Below, in pieces: positions 22,001-35,741 of a stretch of DNA of 64,000 nt. Position numbers and translations under genes: made by a program. Source of the DNA: Anticarsia gemmatalis (Eukaryota > Arthropoda > Insecta > Lepidoptera > Erebidae); assembly GCF_050436995.1 (NCBI RefSeq), contig NC_134770.1, positions 8,132,501-8,196,500 on the forward strand, written 5' to 3'. Below the pieces are notes generated by a model, which was not told the DNA's origin, searched no databases, and worked only from the letters and a program-made list of their open reading frames with translations. Position 1 is the stretch's first letter; every line of letters starts with the position of its first letter.

Positions 22001-24550
22001 GACTGACATTTTACTTTCAAGCAACAAAAAAGTATAAAAATAAAAACAAATCCTCAATCCAAAATTGTTGAGAACCCCTGCCTTCCAACAAACACGATTG
22101 AGCTTGTCAGTCCACCAGCTTTTATGGTGCGCCGTTGAATCGAAAACCGATTTTTTATAGCCGACATGTGTTCAATATGATTTTGAAGATGATAAAAATC
22201 TGGATACGGGTTTCAGCTTTGAATTTAAAAGCACGAATAATTGGGGACAAATTATTGTGAATTGTGACAAGATAAATTATTTAGGTTGACGACCCCGCAT
22301 TTTATGTGACTGACATGTTTTAGATTATTATTTTATGATAATTTTTACACAAAGCACCCCTATTTTATAAAATAAATATTATATTAGCCTATACAATTAT
22401 TATTCAATTATTGTATTTGGTTTTGTCTAACGTATCGACGTGAAGCTATTAAAGCAATGAAAATAAACGGCCAATTCCCAATTATTGTACTTTAAACAGT
22501 TATCAGTAGCAAGCCAACGTCGATTTTTAAAACTTTGACATAAATTTGACACAAACGTCAACTACCTTTCGCTTTGCATTGCGCTAAAAACAACATTTCT
22601 TGTTGTTAGTACTGCAGTTAAACTATTTTCATCATACCACTTCCCAATTTCAAAATAAAAGCATTTAAAAATGCACTAGTACATCAGTCTGTCTGAAAAC
22701 TTGTCTGAGAGCAGTGAGCCTGAAATAATTTCAGTCAGACTACAGTTGACAGTTGAAAAAAAAACATTTATATTTCACTTCTCGTTTTTCAGTCTGAAAC
22801 AAGTCAGAAATTATTTCCAGTTCCTAAATTTTCTACCTCGACGCCTGCTTTTATCGTTTTTCAATATCAACCATCATGATATTTGCTTTCGTTACTTTTC
22901 ATACCGCTCTACAGTTTTCAGAACAATATTTTTTTCATTTTTCCGCGGAGATAAACTAGGTTTTCGTGGGAAATATTCCTGTTTCCATTTTCACCTTGAA
23001 GCTTGATAGTGTTTTTCCTTTTATGTGATTTTTTGGGCTCTTTATTGCGTGCTACAAAAGGTCTACGAATGGCTACGGCGTAGGCGGTGTAATGGCTACG
23101 AGTGCTACGTGACTTACTAAGGTATCATTTGTATGACTAAAATAAGATATTTTACAGTTGTATATTTCAAAAGGCAATTATTTTTAGAAGCTCCTATATT
23201 TTTAAAAAGAAGAGTATTCGCACTACAGGTATAATTTAGCTGGACTTAGCAACTCACGAAACCAAAAATATTTTTTCGTTTATTAAGATATCAACCCAAT
23301 ACACGGTACAAATTTATATATTACGAGATATAACCAATGAACTAGCACAGTTCGTACCTAATTTAGAAGTTAAAATTAACCCAAACACAAAAACTTCCCA
23401 AAAGTAAAAATAACAAACATAATTTACCTACAAGAAACAAAATTAACCCCGACCCTTCCCCAAAACACAAAGATCAATAAAGAATTAAAAATACGACCTC
23501 CGACAGCCGACAAAGGAAACCTATTTCCAAACTGGAATGCGAAAGCCTTAAAGTGCAACGGAAACTTTGGAAAAGGAATTCCAAAGTTTAACCAAAGTAT
23601 TACCAGTGGCTAGTTTCAGTAAGTTTCAGTAACATTCGGCTACTTTCGGCAACAATCGGCTATTTTCGTTCAAACATCGGAAGGACTGCTGTAATCGTGT
23701 CCCTAATATTTCTGTGATGTCAAAAGTTTGAAAAGAAAATATAATTTCGGTGATATTTTATACATTTATAGTTAGCAGAACAAGCAGTTTTGAAAGTTTG
23801 AAAGTATTGTTGTAGTTAAATCTGTTCTAGTTTTATATAGGAAAACCACTGGTTCACTTTGTTTGTTTGTAGAAAATAGGCACCTTATACATATAATGTT
23901 AGAAGTATAAAACTACTAACAGATATGCGCAGTCCCATTTCGTTATTGTTCCTGTATTTTTTTAAGTCTTACTCCGACCTTTGGTCCAACTAACTCAATG
24001 CAAAATGTTTCCAAAATCAGTTCAGTGGCTTGACATTGAAAACGTGAAATATATTATTTTATATAATTTATAATTCACTTAATTATATTAGTATCTAAGC
24101 CGGAATTCTAGACTAATGTAAGTTATTTTCATATTTGTTAAGCATGCAAATATTTCAAGTAGAGAGTTTTTGCAGAAATTGCCAACAACACGAATAAAAA
24201 GCGCTTTTACAAAGCATCTTTAGCACACTTTAACACAAAAAATACAACCAAATAGCCACAAAAATAGATAGAAAATCACAAACCATCCTACACGAGCCAC
24301 GAATAAACTTCTCACTAAGCTAAACCTTTACATAAATAAATTCTTCAACTAGACTACAAAATTCAATACCATTCCGCCCGATCTATTTCCATTGAAACAC
24401 AAGTTTCTTAGAACCATCACAATAGCTAATCCGATTAAGATTTGAACCCACTGCCTTCTAATCGCAATTGACGTGTCCGTGGAGATTTCTCATCTAACCA
24501 ATAGCCAAGATAATATAATTTATTCGGAGAATTTCATTTTGATAATGTCA
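19020..24550. other. AT-rich intron stretch, mostly unique-looking, no gene seen
   Basis: No exon or complete mobile element is recognised. Points of note: GACCTCTGCCCGAATGCC-type CG-containing islands around 20050-20165 with flanking TTAATTAAAT; two inverted CCAAT boxes at 21009 and 21067; and a Helitron-like word run near 20500-20610 (TTTGATTAAAACCGATTCAG). Several GGCTACG words cluster at 23055-23105. Confidence 0.4.
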
Positions 24551-24552
24551 AA

Positions 24553-24690
24553 TGGAGCAGTGATAGCCGAGTGGTTTAAGTTGGCTTCCAAATGGTGGTC
24601 GCAGGTTTAAACCTGACGCAACACACCAATGACTTTTCTAAGTTATGCGTGTAAGTATTAAAAATAATTATCACTTGTTCTATCTATCTT
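24553..24690 (+). mobile_element. tRNA-derived SINE (family E), forward, 5' part
   Basis: Box A (TAGCCGAGTGGTTTAAG) is of the Ser/Leu tRNA type and box B is GCAGGTTTAAACCTGACGC. The body continues with TAAAAATAATTATCACTTGT, the reverse of the word seen at 16150 and 50780. Confidence 0.75.
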
Positions 24691-24699
24691 TTCTGTGTT

Positions 24700-27540
24700 C
24701 TTATCCTACAGCTATATAACTAAATCTAAAATGAAAAACTAATTGTTAAAATCAAATCTATCACAGGCAAAAATCCAATTTATTTCAATACTAAATAATC
24801 ACGAACGAATCTTAAAAAATACAATTCTAAATATAACCAATTCTTCAATTCAAAGGAATCACTTTTGCAACGAAACTACTTATCCCCTGTTAGACTTTGA
24901 AAAATCTTTGTTTAATGTGTGTCTTGACCGTCTGTTCGTTCGACGCTGAGAAATAGCTCTGCTGATGCCTTTTGACAGCTCACTTAGGCATAGGGTTGGC
25001 CATCGATTTGTCTGAGCTGGGGGATTTTAAATGTGATTGTTGAAGCATTTTGTAGTCTTGAAACGTTTAGAGTTTGAAATTGATGAGTAAGATAATAGTA
25101 ATGTGATCGATAGCATATCTACTTTTGAGAAAAAGAGGTGTTTTTAGCTATTTATCAGTGTAAAAAGATGGCCTATAATTTCTTGTAAATAATAAAAATA
25201 ATGTGATGCATCTTACACTGTTTTATCACACCAGTAAAATGTTGATTTGTAAGTCAAATACCGGTATTTCTAAACTTAAACTAGTTTGTAACATTATGCG
25301 ATGACGAACAGTTTGACTGGCAGGCAAATTTTATATAGAATTGTTAGATGCATGCCAGTTAGAAAAGAGCAAATTGAGCATAATAAAGTGACTAAACCAA
25401 TACATGATTCATGAAAATTAATATCAGTAGGATTTATAGACTTTCGTTCAGCCGTGTTGTTGAAATATTTCAAGTAGTTGCTAACCCTATCCCAGCTTCA
25501 CTATATTTATCTTCACCGTTTAAATAAAATGCACTTTTGAGTTCAAAGAATTCTTCGTATAAATGGATTTTGATTCCGTTATTCAAAGAGAATGTATTAG
25601 ACATTCGATTTATCATCCTTAGTATTAAATAAAAATATTATTTTGATTTTCAAAGACTTTATACAATTTATTTTAATCTGAAATATGGAAATTGATTTCA
25701 TGTTATTTACATTCATGCTGATTTTGATAAATACAGTTCTGAAACAGACTTAATTTTTGTATTTCAAAGGAATTGAAAGCACTAACTTGAATTATAATCA
25801 AACTTTAATCATATTCATAGATTACTCATACCTTTGTTTTAATCGATATTCAAAGTTACATAGACATAGTTCTTTTGTCTTTACGGATTTTAATATCACT
25901 TGAAAATGTTGTACATACATAAGTAATGTACCAGAATAATATATAGGCTTTAGAAATACTCTGTTTTGCCAGTAATTTTGTCCTAAAGCAATATAACTAG
26001 ATCACGCGAAGAGAGTTCCGGGCAAGAGCTAGTTCTATATAATGATTTTGATTGCTATCAGCTTGATGGCTAAATGTACTAAGGGGCTAAAGAATAAAAC
26101 AAGTTTTATTTATCCTGCCTTCATATTTTTACAAATCTCAGACTTTAAAAGAAAATATACATGACACTAAAGTATCACACAAACATTCTTCAAACATCGT
26201 GCACGAGACAGAATTTATGAGAACCTCGAAAATGTTGAAATCTTTCAAAAAATTCCGAAAATCAAATAATTTCATGTGCGGCCTGACAGAATACCGGGAT
26301 ACTTGGATTCCGTAAGGGTGTCTGCATATTTGTAGAATCCACCCCTTTCCTATATCTTAAGGCTTCGAATACTCCTTTTAAAATGTTTTTAGGAAGAAAG
26401 TTTCAGTACCCGCCTACTTTAAACTACTTAGTACTTAACTAGATTTAGGCCCAGTTATCCTTCTTGTGGATAATTATCACATATTTTATTAAATAGCATT
26501 TTGACAGCTGTTATCATACATTTGCCAACACTATATCCAGCAGATAGGTTATCTGACACTTATGCAAAAGCTGTCAAACTGGTTCTCAAGATAATAACTT
26601 TCAATGTCAGACAAGTGAAGTATATTTTATGATTATGGAATTATGATCTAATTCATTCAACCCCTACCCCCGTTGGAAAAACGCGTGATGTTACGTATGT
26701 ACTTGTACCTATCTATTTATGTATGTAATTCAACCACATGGCATTTGAACGATCATCAATATTAACAAGTTAGTTACAAAGTTACTTTTAATTACATTTC
26801 AAAATAAACTCATTCCCTAAAAACTAAACTAAACTTTCTTAACTAAACTTTCAGCCTCTGCAATTAAGGCAAGTTAACTAAACAGCTCTACAAAATGCTA
26901 AAAAATACAAAAACATCGAAATTACTTCAAAAAATATTCTCCCAAGAACATTTCATATAATAGTATAATAGAAATATGAATATTTCAGCAAGATAATACG
27001 TAAGGCTTTGGTGATATGCATAGAGCCTGAGGGTAGTTGCATGCATGCATACTAAGCACTGAAACTTGTGACCTCTTCGAATTCTATCGATTTAATGGTT
27101 CGAGTCGCATGATTTTGAAATAACTTGAATACGTGATCATAATGTAGGCTTTATTTGCTTCAGTTAACTTATTTGTAGTCTAGATAGGAATGACTGGTAA
27201 GACGTTGTTCAGTAATGAATGACAATGTCTAGAGTTTATTTATGCAATACGAATTGAGTATCGATGTTTCGTAGTTTCTACTTAATGTTTAATTAAGTGC
27301 CTTATTATATTTATGATATAGTTTTAAAAAGACTATTTAAGACGTATTTTTGGATATAATCTATTAATATGCAATATTTCATCCTGTCATATTTGATCCA
27401 AATCAAATGAAGATATTAGCCGTGAAAACTAGATTATTCAGACATATTATATTTATATAATATAATACAATACATTTCAGTAACATTTATTAGTGTAATG
27501 TGAGGATATATATTACATTGATTTATACCCTGAAGAGATA
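24700..27540. other. AT-rich intron stretch, no gene seen
   Basis: Nothing coding is visible. TTGACAGCTGTTATC (about 26502) and AAGCTGTCAAACTGG (about 26570) form a weak inverted pair that may be the relic of a small MITE. Confidence 0.35.
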
Positions 27541-27944
27541 TTACATACATACTATAAAATCACGTCTTTTTCTATAGGGGTAGGCAGATACCCAAAGAAA
27601 AAAAAAGTTATATATTACTATATATCTTGACAGACAATTCGCTCCTTCAATGCAAAAGGGCCACAACTCAAAAAAAAATGAAAATCGTTTTATTGCAAAA
27701 ATGACACCTGAACCGACTATATTTTATAGTAAAAAAAAAACACCCATCATTTTTGCTTATTTTATGGCTGCACTGACTTACTGCCCTTTTTGCATTAGCT
27801 CACTTTGACAGGTAATGTCAGTGCAAAACAGCCACTTTGTGAGTTGCGCCCGGAGATTCAACGCAAATGCTCGTCAGTTGCGTGAAAAAGTGCCACAATC
27901 CAAAATACGTCTGTGTTGGGTGCAAAATTTCAAGTTCATGTAAT

Positions 27945-28145
27945 TATATTTCACAATACAAAACTGCCATATTTTGGAAAACGTCCTTTTTGCATTCTAA
28001 TTATAGTATTTGTTACCATATTTTGTGATACAAAAATGCCATATTTCTGAAAATGACCGTTTTGCATTCAAACACTAGTATTTGTTATTATATTTTGTAA
28101 TATAACAGTAGCATATTTTGAAATACGTCCTTTTTGCAATAAATT
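27945..28145. repeat. Tandem repeat, unit about 72 bp, about 2.8 copies
   Basis: The word GCCATATTTTGGAAAACGTC recurs in diverged form at 27966, 28038 and about 28110. Each is followed by TTTTGCATT/TTTTGCAAT, and the first two also by a TAGTATTTGTTA-like word. It lies in the left arm of the TIR element. Confidence 0.75.
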
Positions 28146-28274
28146 ATTGTGGAATAAATAATTATTTTTAGCATGCTACAATGGGAAGGCCATAAATATG
28201 ACCGTTTGGCATGATAATAATTTTAGTTTTCGTTAAAATTTTCGAAATAAAATTTAACATTTTGATGCAGGGAA

Positions 28275-29430
28275 AGGCAAGGGGGGACCCTTCCCTTTCA
28301 AATCGCCCTTTTAGCGGCAAGATCCGACTAGTCCTTTTCAAATGCGTCTAGGTCATCCCGCCATCTCCGTTTAGATCTCCTGCGTCTGCGATGACTATCC
28401 TCTGGCATCCAGTTGGTAGATATGCGGGCCCACCTTTCCGGATGCATGCGGATAATGTGGCCGGCCCAGTTCCATTTCAACCTGGCGGTCTTCTTCCCTA
28501 AATCGGCTATGCGAGTTACGGAGCGCAGTATAGAATCTGTTCTTCTTACATCTGATATACTACGCTCCATTTCTTTCTGGCAAACCTTCGGTTTCTACTT
28601 TTGGTTATCCGTAAGGGACCATGTTTGGGCACCGTAGTAAAGGACGGGTAGTATAAACATTTCGACGAGCTTCCGCTTTAGTGACAGTGGAAGGTTACCT
28701 TTCATTAGCTCTTTCATGGACCAGGAGCTCTTCCAGGCACTTGTGACACGTTTGTCCAACTCTTTGTCCCGTCGGTTGTTAAAAGAGGTTATCTGGCTCA
28801 AGTAAGTGTACTCGTCGACATAGTGTATGACGTGTCAGCCTACCTCGACCCTACGTTTTGTGTTGTTGGTCATAACCTGGGTTTTTGTACGGTTCTTACT
28901 TAGTCCAATCTGAAGGCTTGCCGTGCTCAGATCTTTGAGCATTGATTCGAGTTCCAATGCAAAGGAAGAGAAGAGGACAATGTCGTCTGCAAAACGAAGG
29001 TTTGTTAACTGTTTGCCACTAACAACAATGCCTTTCGATTGCCGCCAGGCTCCTGAAAAATTTTCGAGGGTGCTGGTAAGTAATTTTGGAGATAGCGGGT
29101 CTCCCTGTTTCACGCTTCTTTGGATTTAGAGAGATTGTTGTATATTGCTTTGATGAGTTTGATGTATGTAGCTTCGATTCTTCATAGTATCTTTAAGAAG
29201 GTCCTGGTTATGGAGTGATGATTCTATGGCGGAATGACTGATGCTGCCAAAAGCTTTGGAATAATCCACGAATGCTAAATATAAAGGTTTATTAAACTCA
29301 TAAAACTTTTCTATTATCTTATTTCTTAATACTCCTGCTGCACTCAGTCTACTCGTCACGTTACCCATTGATTGATGATGATGATGGATGTTTAATTTTA
29401 CTAAATAATGAAAGTTACGCACAAAGTTGA
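28275..29430 (-). pseudogene. Broken non-LTR retrotransposon reverse transcriptase
   Basis: Four adjacent minus-strand reading pieces in different frames together cover the C-terminal part of an endonuclease-reverse transcriptase of the type common in Lepidoptera. In order: a piece with AFVDYSKAFGSISHS (RT palm motif A region, 29126-29422); a piece with QGDPLSPKLL and the catalytic FADDIVLFSS (a YADD-box variant, 28835-29113); a piece with LPLSLKRKLVEMFILPVLYY (28595-28801); and a C-terminal piece with KWNWAGHIIRMHPERWARIS and RRRRRSKRRWRDDLDAFEKD (28328-28570). Frameshifts and stops separate them and the endonuclease half is missing. It is therefore a dead, 5'-truncated copy inside the TIR element. 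Confidence 0.85.
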
Positions 29431-29889
29431 TCTCTATTATATTACTTACTTAATAATAAGTAAAGATTTTTTAATTAAGATTGTTTAATACAATGTTTTC
29501 CTGGTGTCTATTCACTTATGGTTTTATTTACTAATAAGATTTAACTTTTTGATACGGTTTTTTACCCAAAAATGTACAATAAACCATTTTTATTTGCAAA
29601 ACTGTGTTTAATTTTTGACATATTTTTCATGATATTGGTTCGAATTTTGAATGCAAAACGGACTTATATGCGTTTTTTTCTTAATAGGTAACAGCTATTA
29701 CAAAGTTTATATTGTAGATAGATAGAGCTAAAAAATACGCATCTAATGATATATTAACATCTTATATTTAATTAATAAATATATAAAATATTATAAAAAA
29801 ACAGTTTCAAAAATTTGTTTTGGCTGTCCTGTAAAATTTATAGTTTTCGATTTGTGGCCCTTTTGTATTCAAGGAGCGAATTGGACACG

Positions 29890-32800
29890 AAGCAATATAG
29901 ACATTGCTGTAGCGCGATTATCTACAATTGCAACTATCAAGCGCTTGACATTTAAAATGTACTGCAAAAATAGTTTCGACGACGTCCGCTACAGGCGCTA
30001 ATAAGAATTTCATACAACATTTTTCGATAGCTAGCCGGTTGTCGACACTCAGTATACTTGTAGTAGAGAATCGGGCTACTTGCACCTGTTTTAATAAAAA
30101 CAAAACAAACCAAATCGAATTTCATTCAAAATACAACCTTAGACTTGTGTTCGGGGTACCATCAATATACATACAGTAGGTACAATGTACATAGACGATG
30201 TCATCGCGTACAGGTGCGTTCATTGCGTATTCCTTACGTATCGTGCCTGTTTCAGTGAATTGTCTCGCCGATCTGTCGTCAATGTACAACGAAATAGTTT
30301 ACTAAAGGAAATTGTGTATTTCATATTGGTAGAGAGGTATTTTGTGAAATGAGTTTTGTTGAACTGATTTATTTAGAGTACTGTGTTATGATTGATTTAG
30401 AAGAGAAACTACGTAATGAAGTAAAATTTTAGTAGTACTTTGAAATTAGGGCTCTTTTATATTATATATTTTTATTTAAAGAAAGAACAAATAAAAATTT
30501 CTTTTATATTCAAAGGTTTTATTTTTTATTGATAATCAGTCTGAAAATAAATTAAATGACTTGGAAAAGTAATTGGAACATACAAAGCTAAAGAACAAAC
30601 TATCATTTCAAAACACTTAGAGAGGAAAATGTACCCACTTCACACGTAAGCTTGAAAGATAAAATTCAAAATTTGATTTGAATTTAGCATTATAGAGGTA
30701 TATCTTCATTCAACATTAAATTATTTTTTTATCTAGTGACACTATAAATGTAACATCTGTGTGTTTATTTGCACACTCTTGATAGATAATTTCACTATTA
30801 AATCAAAACTATATTTTGTTATTACGAATTTAATAAATAAGTCGCCGGAGAGCCAAACATAAATAAAAACCAACTTGCAACTAAAACTGTAGAACAACAT
30901 ACAACTACAAATCACAGCACTCCACTCATAGACCAACAGTAACAATTCAAAGATTAATCTGGCACGCATTGAACACACGAATGACGTCACATCCCCCGAC
31001 AGAGTCAACGACCCGTAACTATAGCGACTGATGTTACAGCACTATGGGGACTCGTTGCCATCGAGGCTTGATTAGTTTTAGGTTAGGCTGCAGTTTTTTT
31101 TCAGTACAAAAATAGTGAATCGATAGTTTTGCTGACTTATGTAACTCTCGACGCAAAAAGAGGGGTGTTGTATTTGACGTCTGTCTGTTTGTCTGTCTGT
31201 GGCATCATAACTCCCGAAAGGATGCAGTGATTTTAATTTAATTTTGAATAAAATTCTCTGCCTACTGTGGGAAAAAGATTTGATGTATGGTACATACGCC
31301 TTTGCGTCAATATTAGTCACTTGTAAAAGAGGGCAAGCCTATTGCCATTTACCGGATATGTTACCAAAGCAGGGGCTACTATTGAAGAATATTTTTTATA
31401 ATATGTTACTAGTAGCAGATACTAACAAAATGTAAAATCGAGGATTTTCGATGGGGGAGTTTATGTATACCTTTTACTATATGTTTTAAAAGGAACAGTT
31501 AAAAAATTTGATCTTAAACTTCATTCTATCATTATTTGTACAAAAATCATATTATACACCATAAACAATATATAACACTTTTCTTGTCCCTGCCTACTGC
31601 TAAGGGAACAAGGCGTGATTTCATGTATGTATGTCTAAGAAAACATACTAATACAAGGTCAACTCCACACTAAATTAACACACATACGTCACACACACAT
31701 CTACAACTGAACATCACAACCAATGATTCGTATCACAAAACTCAGGTCAGTACTTGAAGAGATTTAACGATATCGCGCAACAGGGAGCCGTTTTAACGCT
31801 CACTCTATATTGCGACATATTGACTCAATGTTAGAGACTTTACACACGATCCTACGTTGCGTTTACACAGCGTGTTTAATGCGGTTTTGAGCGTGATAAG
31901 CTTGGCTGTTAATGTTTGTGTATTAGGTAGAAGAGCTTCTAATGTATTGATATGGTTGGTAATACTAGTATAATAGGGTCTGTAGCGATGCAAATGCTAT
32001 TGTGCTTGCATTAAGTCAATTGACTACTGATTTCTTGAACTGAATACTGATTTTGCATTTTGGGCGAATGGATTTCAATGATAATGCTAGTTGCTAGGCA
32101 AACATTGTTGCAAATGTCTCGAGTTATAAAACCTCATATACCTACAATGTTATTTACTGCTGGTTTGACTACTATTTCTTCATTTATCAGTGTGTCACGC
32201 GTCACATCTGCATACAAAATTTATACAGTTAAGAATTTTATTATTAAAAAATGAGACCGATTCTCAAGATAGCTAACGTGATAAATGATCTATTAAAAGT
32301 TTTGATAAGGAGTGAAAACGAAAACTTTTCCCGTCTGCGATTTATAGTAGTCTATCACATACAGTACGATGTGGTCCACGCGAGACTAACGCAATGTTTT
32401 ATGTATAGTCTGAAGTACCCCTTAACAGACTATATTGGGTTATATTGGCTAGACTTCAAAGCCTTTTTATAGGCTTCGTTTGATTCAATACGTTGGTAGA
32501 ATGATGGCTGAATTTTGTGATCCCATTCCAATTGGCTTTCAATAAGAATAAAATGTTAAATTCATTAAATGTGTCGTCAAAGTTTTTCTAGGTAAAAATT
32601 TTTTTCTAGTTAAAGTGGTTGTTATGTCGTTATTAGACTTTCAACAGTTATGGGTTTGATCCCTTTACGGAACAAATTTTATTTATTTATATATTTATTA
32701 CCGCCTTACATTTACAGTAAGTTATACTCGTAGGTATCTTAAAATTTAAATCAATTGTAGAACATTGTAAAATAACAAACATTAACATTATAACAAAATA

Positions 32801-33540
32801 ATAATAATCTAATGATGAATTATAATTAATTAATCAATTTGTATTATTTTTGAGGCCATGAGCCCAGTATTATTTGTATTTATTTTCAGGCTATTTATGT
32901 TTGCAATGTCCATAATAGATACATTAACCTAGATTGCAATAGAATAGTTAACTAAAAGGCCCATAACTAAAACTATTTTAAATATACTTGGTACGACAAT
33001 AATACCTCGGTATTCAATAACATTACTCGTTGAAATGAGCTACTAAAAATGTCTACGTCAAATCAATTTTAAAGTGTAGTAAAAGACAAAAATTTCAGAT
33101 AATATCATTACTTCAAAAACTAGACAATCTTTACAGCACCAATAAAAGAGGCAATTCAAAATTATGTGCCTAATAATTTAGCGAAAATAAATGTAAAAAG
33201 CTCTGAAAAATTACTGAAAGATCAAACAATATTACTTTAGATTTTATTTTAAAATTTATTGAGTTGTAAATGAAATTGAATAAAATAATACTTCGACCAT
33301 TTCGATTTAAAGTAGTAAAAATATTACGACCGACTTTAAGTTGGTTCAAATCTTAGAAAGTGTTCACTCGGATTGATTTGAAGAATATTGAGCTGAGAAT
33401 TATTGCTTCAATTGTCTATAAAGAACTAGAAAACTTGGGATGTTTTGGAATATAAGAGAGGAATATAAAGAACTAGATCTTTGTAAAAATATTTCTAAAA
33501 TCATAAAATGAGTATCTGAGTGACACCGGCTTCCAAACCA
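29890..33540. other. Intron stretch with scattered fragments, no gene seen
   Basis: Around 29900-30110 a moderately GC-rich piece (GACGACGTCCGCTACAGGCG) may be a dispersed repeat. At 31580-31640 the words GCCTACTGCTAAGGGAACAA and TCATGTATGTATG mark a moth repeat tail. A full CRE-like octamer lies at 30982. The rest is AT-rich without recognisable features. Confidence 0.35.
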
Positions 33541-33541
33541 A

Positions 33542-33804
33542 TCTATACTTAATATTATAAAGCTGAAGAGTTTGTTTGTTTGTTTGATTGTTTGTTTGAA
33601 CGCGCTAATCTCAGGAACTACTGGTCCGATTTGAAAAGTACTTTCAGTGTTAGATAGTCCATTTATCGAGGAAAGCTATAGGCTATACTTAATTACGTTA
33701 CGACCAATAGGAGCGGAGTAGCAACGAAAAATGTTACAAAAACGGGGAATATTTTGACCCATTCTCTCTTATGTGACGCAAGCGAAGTTGCGCGGGTCAG
33801 CTAG
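33542..33804 (+). mobile_element. Complete short non-autonomous Helitron, copy 1
   Basis: It begins TCTATACTTAATATTATAAA and ends GTTGCGCGGGTCAGCTAG. The 3' end has a hairpin (CGCAA-GCGAAG-TTGCG) 10-12 bases before CTAG. The flanking bases are A at 33541 and T at 33805, the classic Helitron A|T insertion with no target duplication. Length 263 bp; no Rep/helicase gene. Confidence 0.9.
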
Positions 33805-34574
33805 TGTTTTATAAAAATCTCAACGCTTTCATGATATCCCTGAAAAACATCCGAAAACTAATTTGAGAATCGAACTTTGGACCTTGTGATTTGCTATTAT
33901 GTATTTCTGTTGACCCCCCGGAGTTGCCTATACCCATACTATTAGCTTTTTGCCTATGAATCACAGGTAGGTACTGACAAATTAAATATAAGGATGTATG
34001 AGAATTATTCTCTTTTATAAATTCTTTATTCCTAAGTCTATAGTTTCCAAATTCTCATCAAATAACAACTCCCAAATTCACAATTCTTCAAACCTATTTT
34101 TCTTTACTACAACCGTTTGTTAATCAAATACCAACCTTATTCTTTACCAATACGGTTCAATATTCTTTGCTAACGTCTGTATCAAAACTAATGTATTCTG
34201 CAGATGTAGAGACTATATTCCTAACTGTTTCTATGAATATCTGAGCTCCGGTTAGTTTGGAATAGCTTCGATTTATTTAATTCGGTAGAATATACGTACG
34301 GCAAACGTAAAAACATGTACACATTGGTATATTTTCAATCGTTCTTCTTAGTATAAATCAAAATCATAATCAAAATGATTTGATTTTGATTTTAAAAGCA
34401 GCAAAGTTCTCATTACGACAGACGTTTTTGAAAAAGTTCGATAGTTACATTTAAAATATATTTTATTTTTTAAATTACTTAGTACTAGAGAGGTTCAACA
34501 GTTATTTACCAAAAAAAAAGACCTTTACAATTTATCCACGCAAAGTTTCCTCTTGAATCACCATAACTATTAAA

Positions 34575-34815
34575 ACAAAACGCATTGCGCTCACCGGTCT
34601 GACAACGATCTGTGGGTGAAGCAACCGTTGGCGCGGTCATTCTATAGATGGGTGACCGTATAGTGGTATTTGAGCTGGGCGTCTCCGTGATTCGAAGGGC
34701 ACGTAAAAAGTCGGTCCCGGTTGTTGTCCACTAAGATAACAGTCGTTAAGCCATGTCAAAGGCCTTCGGGCGGCTTGAACAACTTTGACACTAGGTTGAC
34801 CACTAACCATACGAT
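34575..34815 (+). mobile_element. 5S rRNA-derived SINE, second forward copy
   Basis: The 5S-like promoter words are GAAGCAACCGTTGGCGCGG and TCATTCTATAGATGGGTGAC. The body continues with GTCGGTCCCGGTTGTTGTCC, AAGCCATGTCAAAGGCCTTC and GGCGGCTTGAACAACTTTGA. It aligns along its length with 15120-15352. Confidence 0.8.
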
Positions 34816-35104
34816 AAGAAGAAGATCAAAATCCGTTGTGTAGTTTTAAAGATCTAAGCATTCATACATACAGACAAAGATACAGACGCGGAAAGACACT
34901 TTGCTTTATACTATCTAGTGATTTGTAAGCTAAAGGTCCCAGTTATGAAGTAAATTAAGTTTCCAACTACTTGCCAAAGATAACACATGGGGTTAAATCG
35001 TGTGGATCCAATTTTCCATAAAATAGTTTCAAAGTTTCAAGTCTCGAGTTAATGGAGTGAGTCCTTGCCTTTAAGATGTTTGACAAATTTTATGAATTAC
35101 TCTT

Positions 35105-35260
35105 GTTATATGTTTATACTAATATTATAAATGCGAATGTTTGTATGTTCGTTTGTTTGTTACGCTTTCATGCTAAAACTACTGAACGGATTTTAATGAA
35201 ATTTGGTACACAGATAGTTTACAACTTGTTTTAGCACATTGGATAGCCTAGAATCTATCT
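35105..35260 (+). mobile_element. Helitron-like 5' fragment
   Basis: TACTAATATTATAAATGCGA followed by GTTTGTTTGTTACGCTTTCA and AACTACTGAACGGATTTTAA matches the 5' half of short moth Helitrons. The CTAG end is not found. Confidence 0.55.
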
Positions 35261-35269
35261 TGTTATTTA

Positions 35270-35372
35270 CCGCTTCTGGGTTGTAGCGTATACGACTGCT
35301 GACCACGACTCGGTATTGGGGTCGATTCCTCGGTCAAGCAAAGTGCGATTGGTATTTTCCACATAATATTTG
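35270..35372 (+). mobile_element. tRNA-SINE head fragment (family D), forward
   Basis: Box B-like GGGGTCGATTCCTCGGTCAA is followed by GCAAAGTGCGATTGGTATTT, the family-D junction (compare the reverse word GTACTTTGCCCGACC at 6347). Confidence 0.5.
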
Positions 35373-35741
35373 AATTATAGCAAGGGACTAAAACGTAGGT
35401 ATGACAGGTAGGTATAACACGTATGTATATAATAATATGTTTATTTTATACTCATCTGTCTACATTTTCAGATTTAATAGGCGTGATGGAAATTATAATA
35501 TAGTATATAAAACTACAATTTATGATAATTTAAAACCGTTTGAAAAATTTTCTTTTAGTTATTCATAAATTGTATAAAGTGCTTTTAAAATTACAAACTG
35601 TGTAAATCTTGCATTACTCGTTTTCTTTAAGAGTCATAATTTTTAGATTGCGTGTTTATAGACTGTGAAATGTGTAAAGAAAATATGCAAAGATGTTTTT
35701 AAAGCTGAATATTGTTTATTATTAAGGTTAAATTAATGACA

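Larger units (their letters stand above)
27635..29883. mobile_element. 2.25-kb TIR element containing tandem repeats and a nested LINE
   Basis: The ends match as inverted repeats over 32 bp with 2 mismatches: CAATTCGCTCCTTCAATGCA (27635) and, reversed, CAATTCGCTCCTTGAATACA (ending 29883), each followed by AAAGGGCCACAA. The interior repeats subterminal words such as CGTCCTTTTTGCA. A decayed reverse-transcriptase gene occupies about half of it. No clear target duplication was found and no transposase is present. Superfamily unassigned. Confidence 0.7.

Noticed and set aside
22701..23006. 101-codon ORF rich in Phe and Ser
   Set aside because: The composition reflects T-rich DNA; no homology recognised and no start or splice context.
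28328..29422. Four separate reverse-transcriptase-like ORFs as working genes
   Set aside because: They are pieces of one 5'-truncated non-LTR element broken by frameshifts and stops, so they are reported as one pseudogene.
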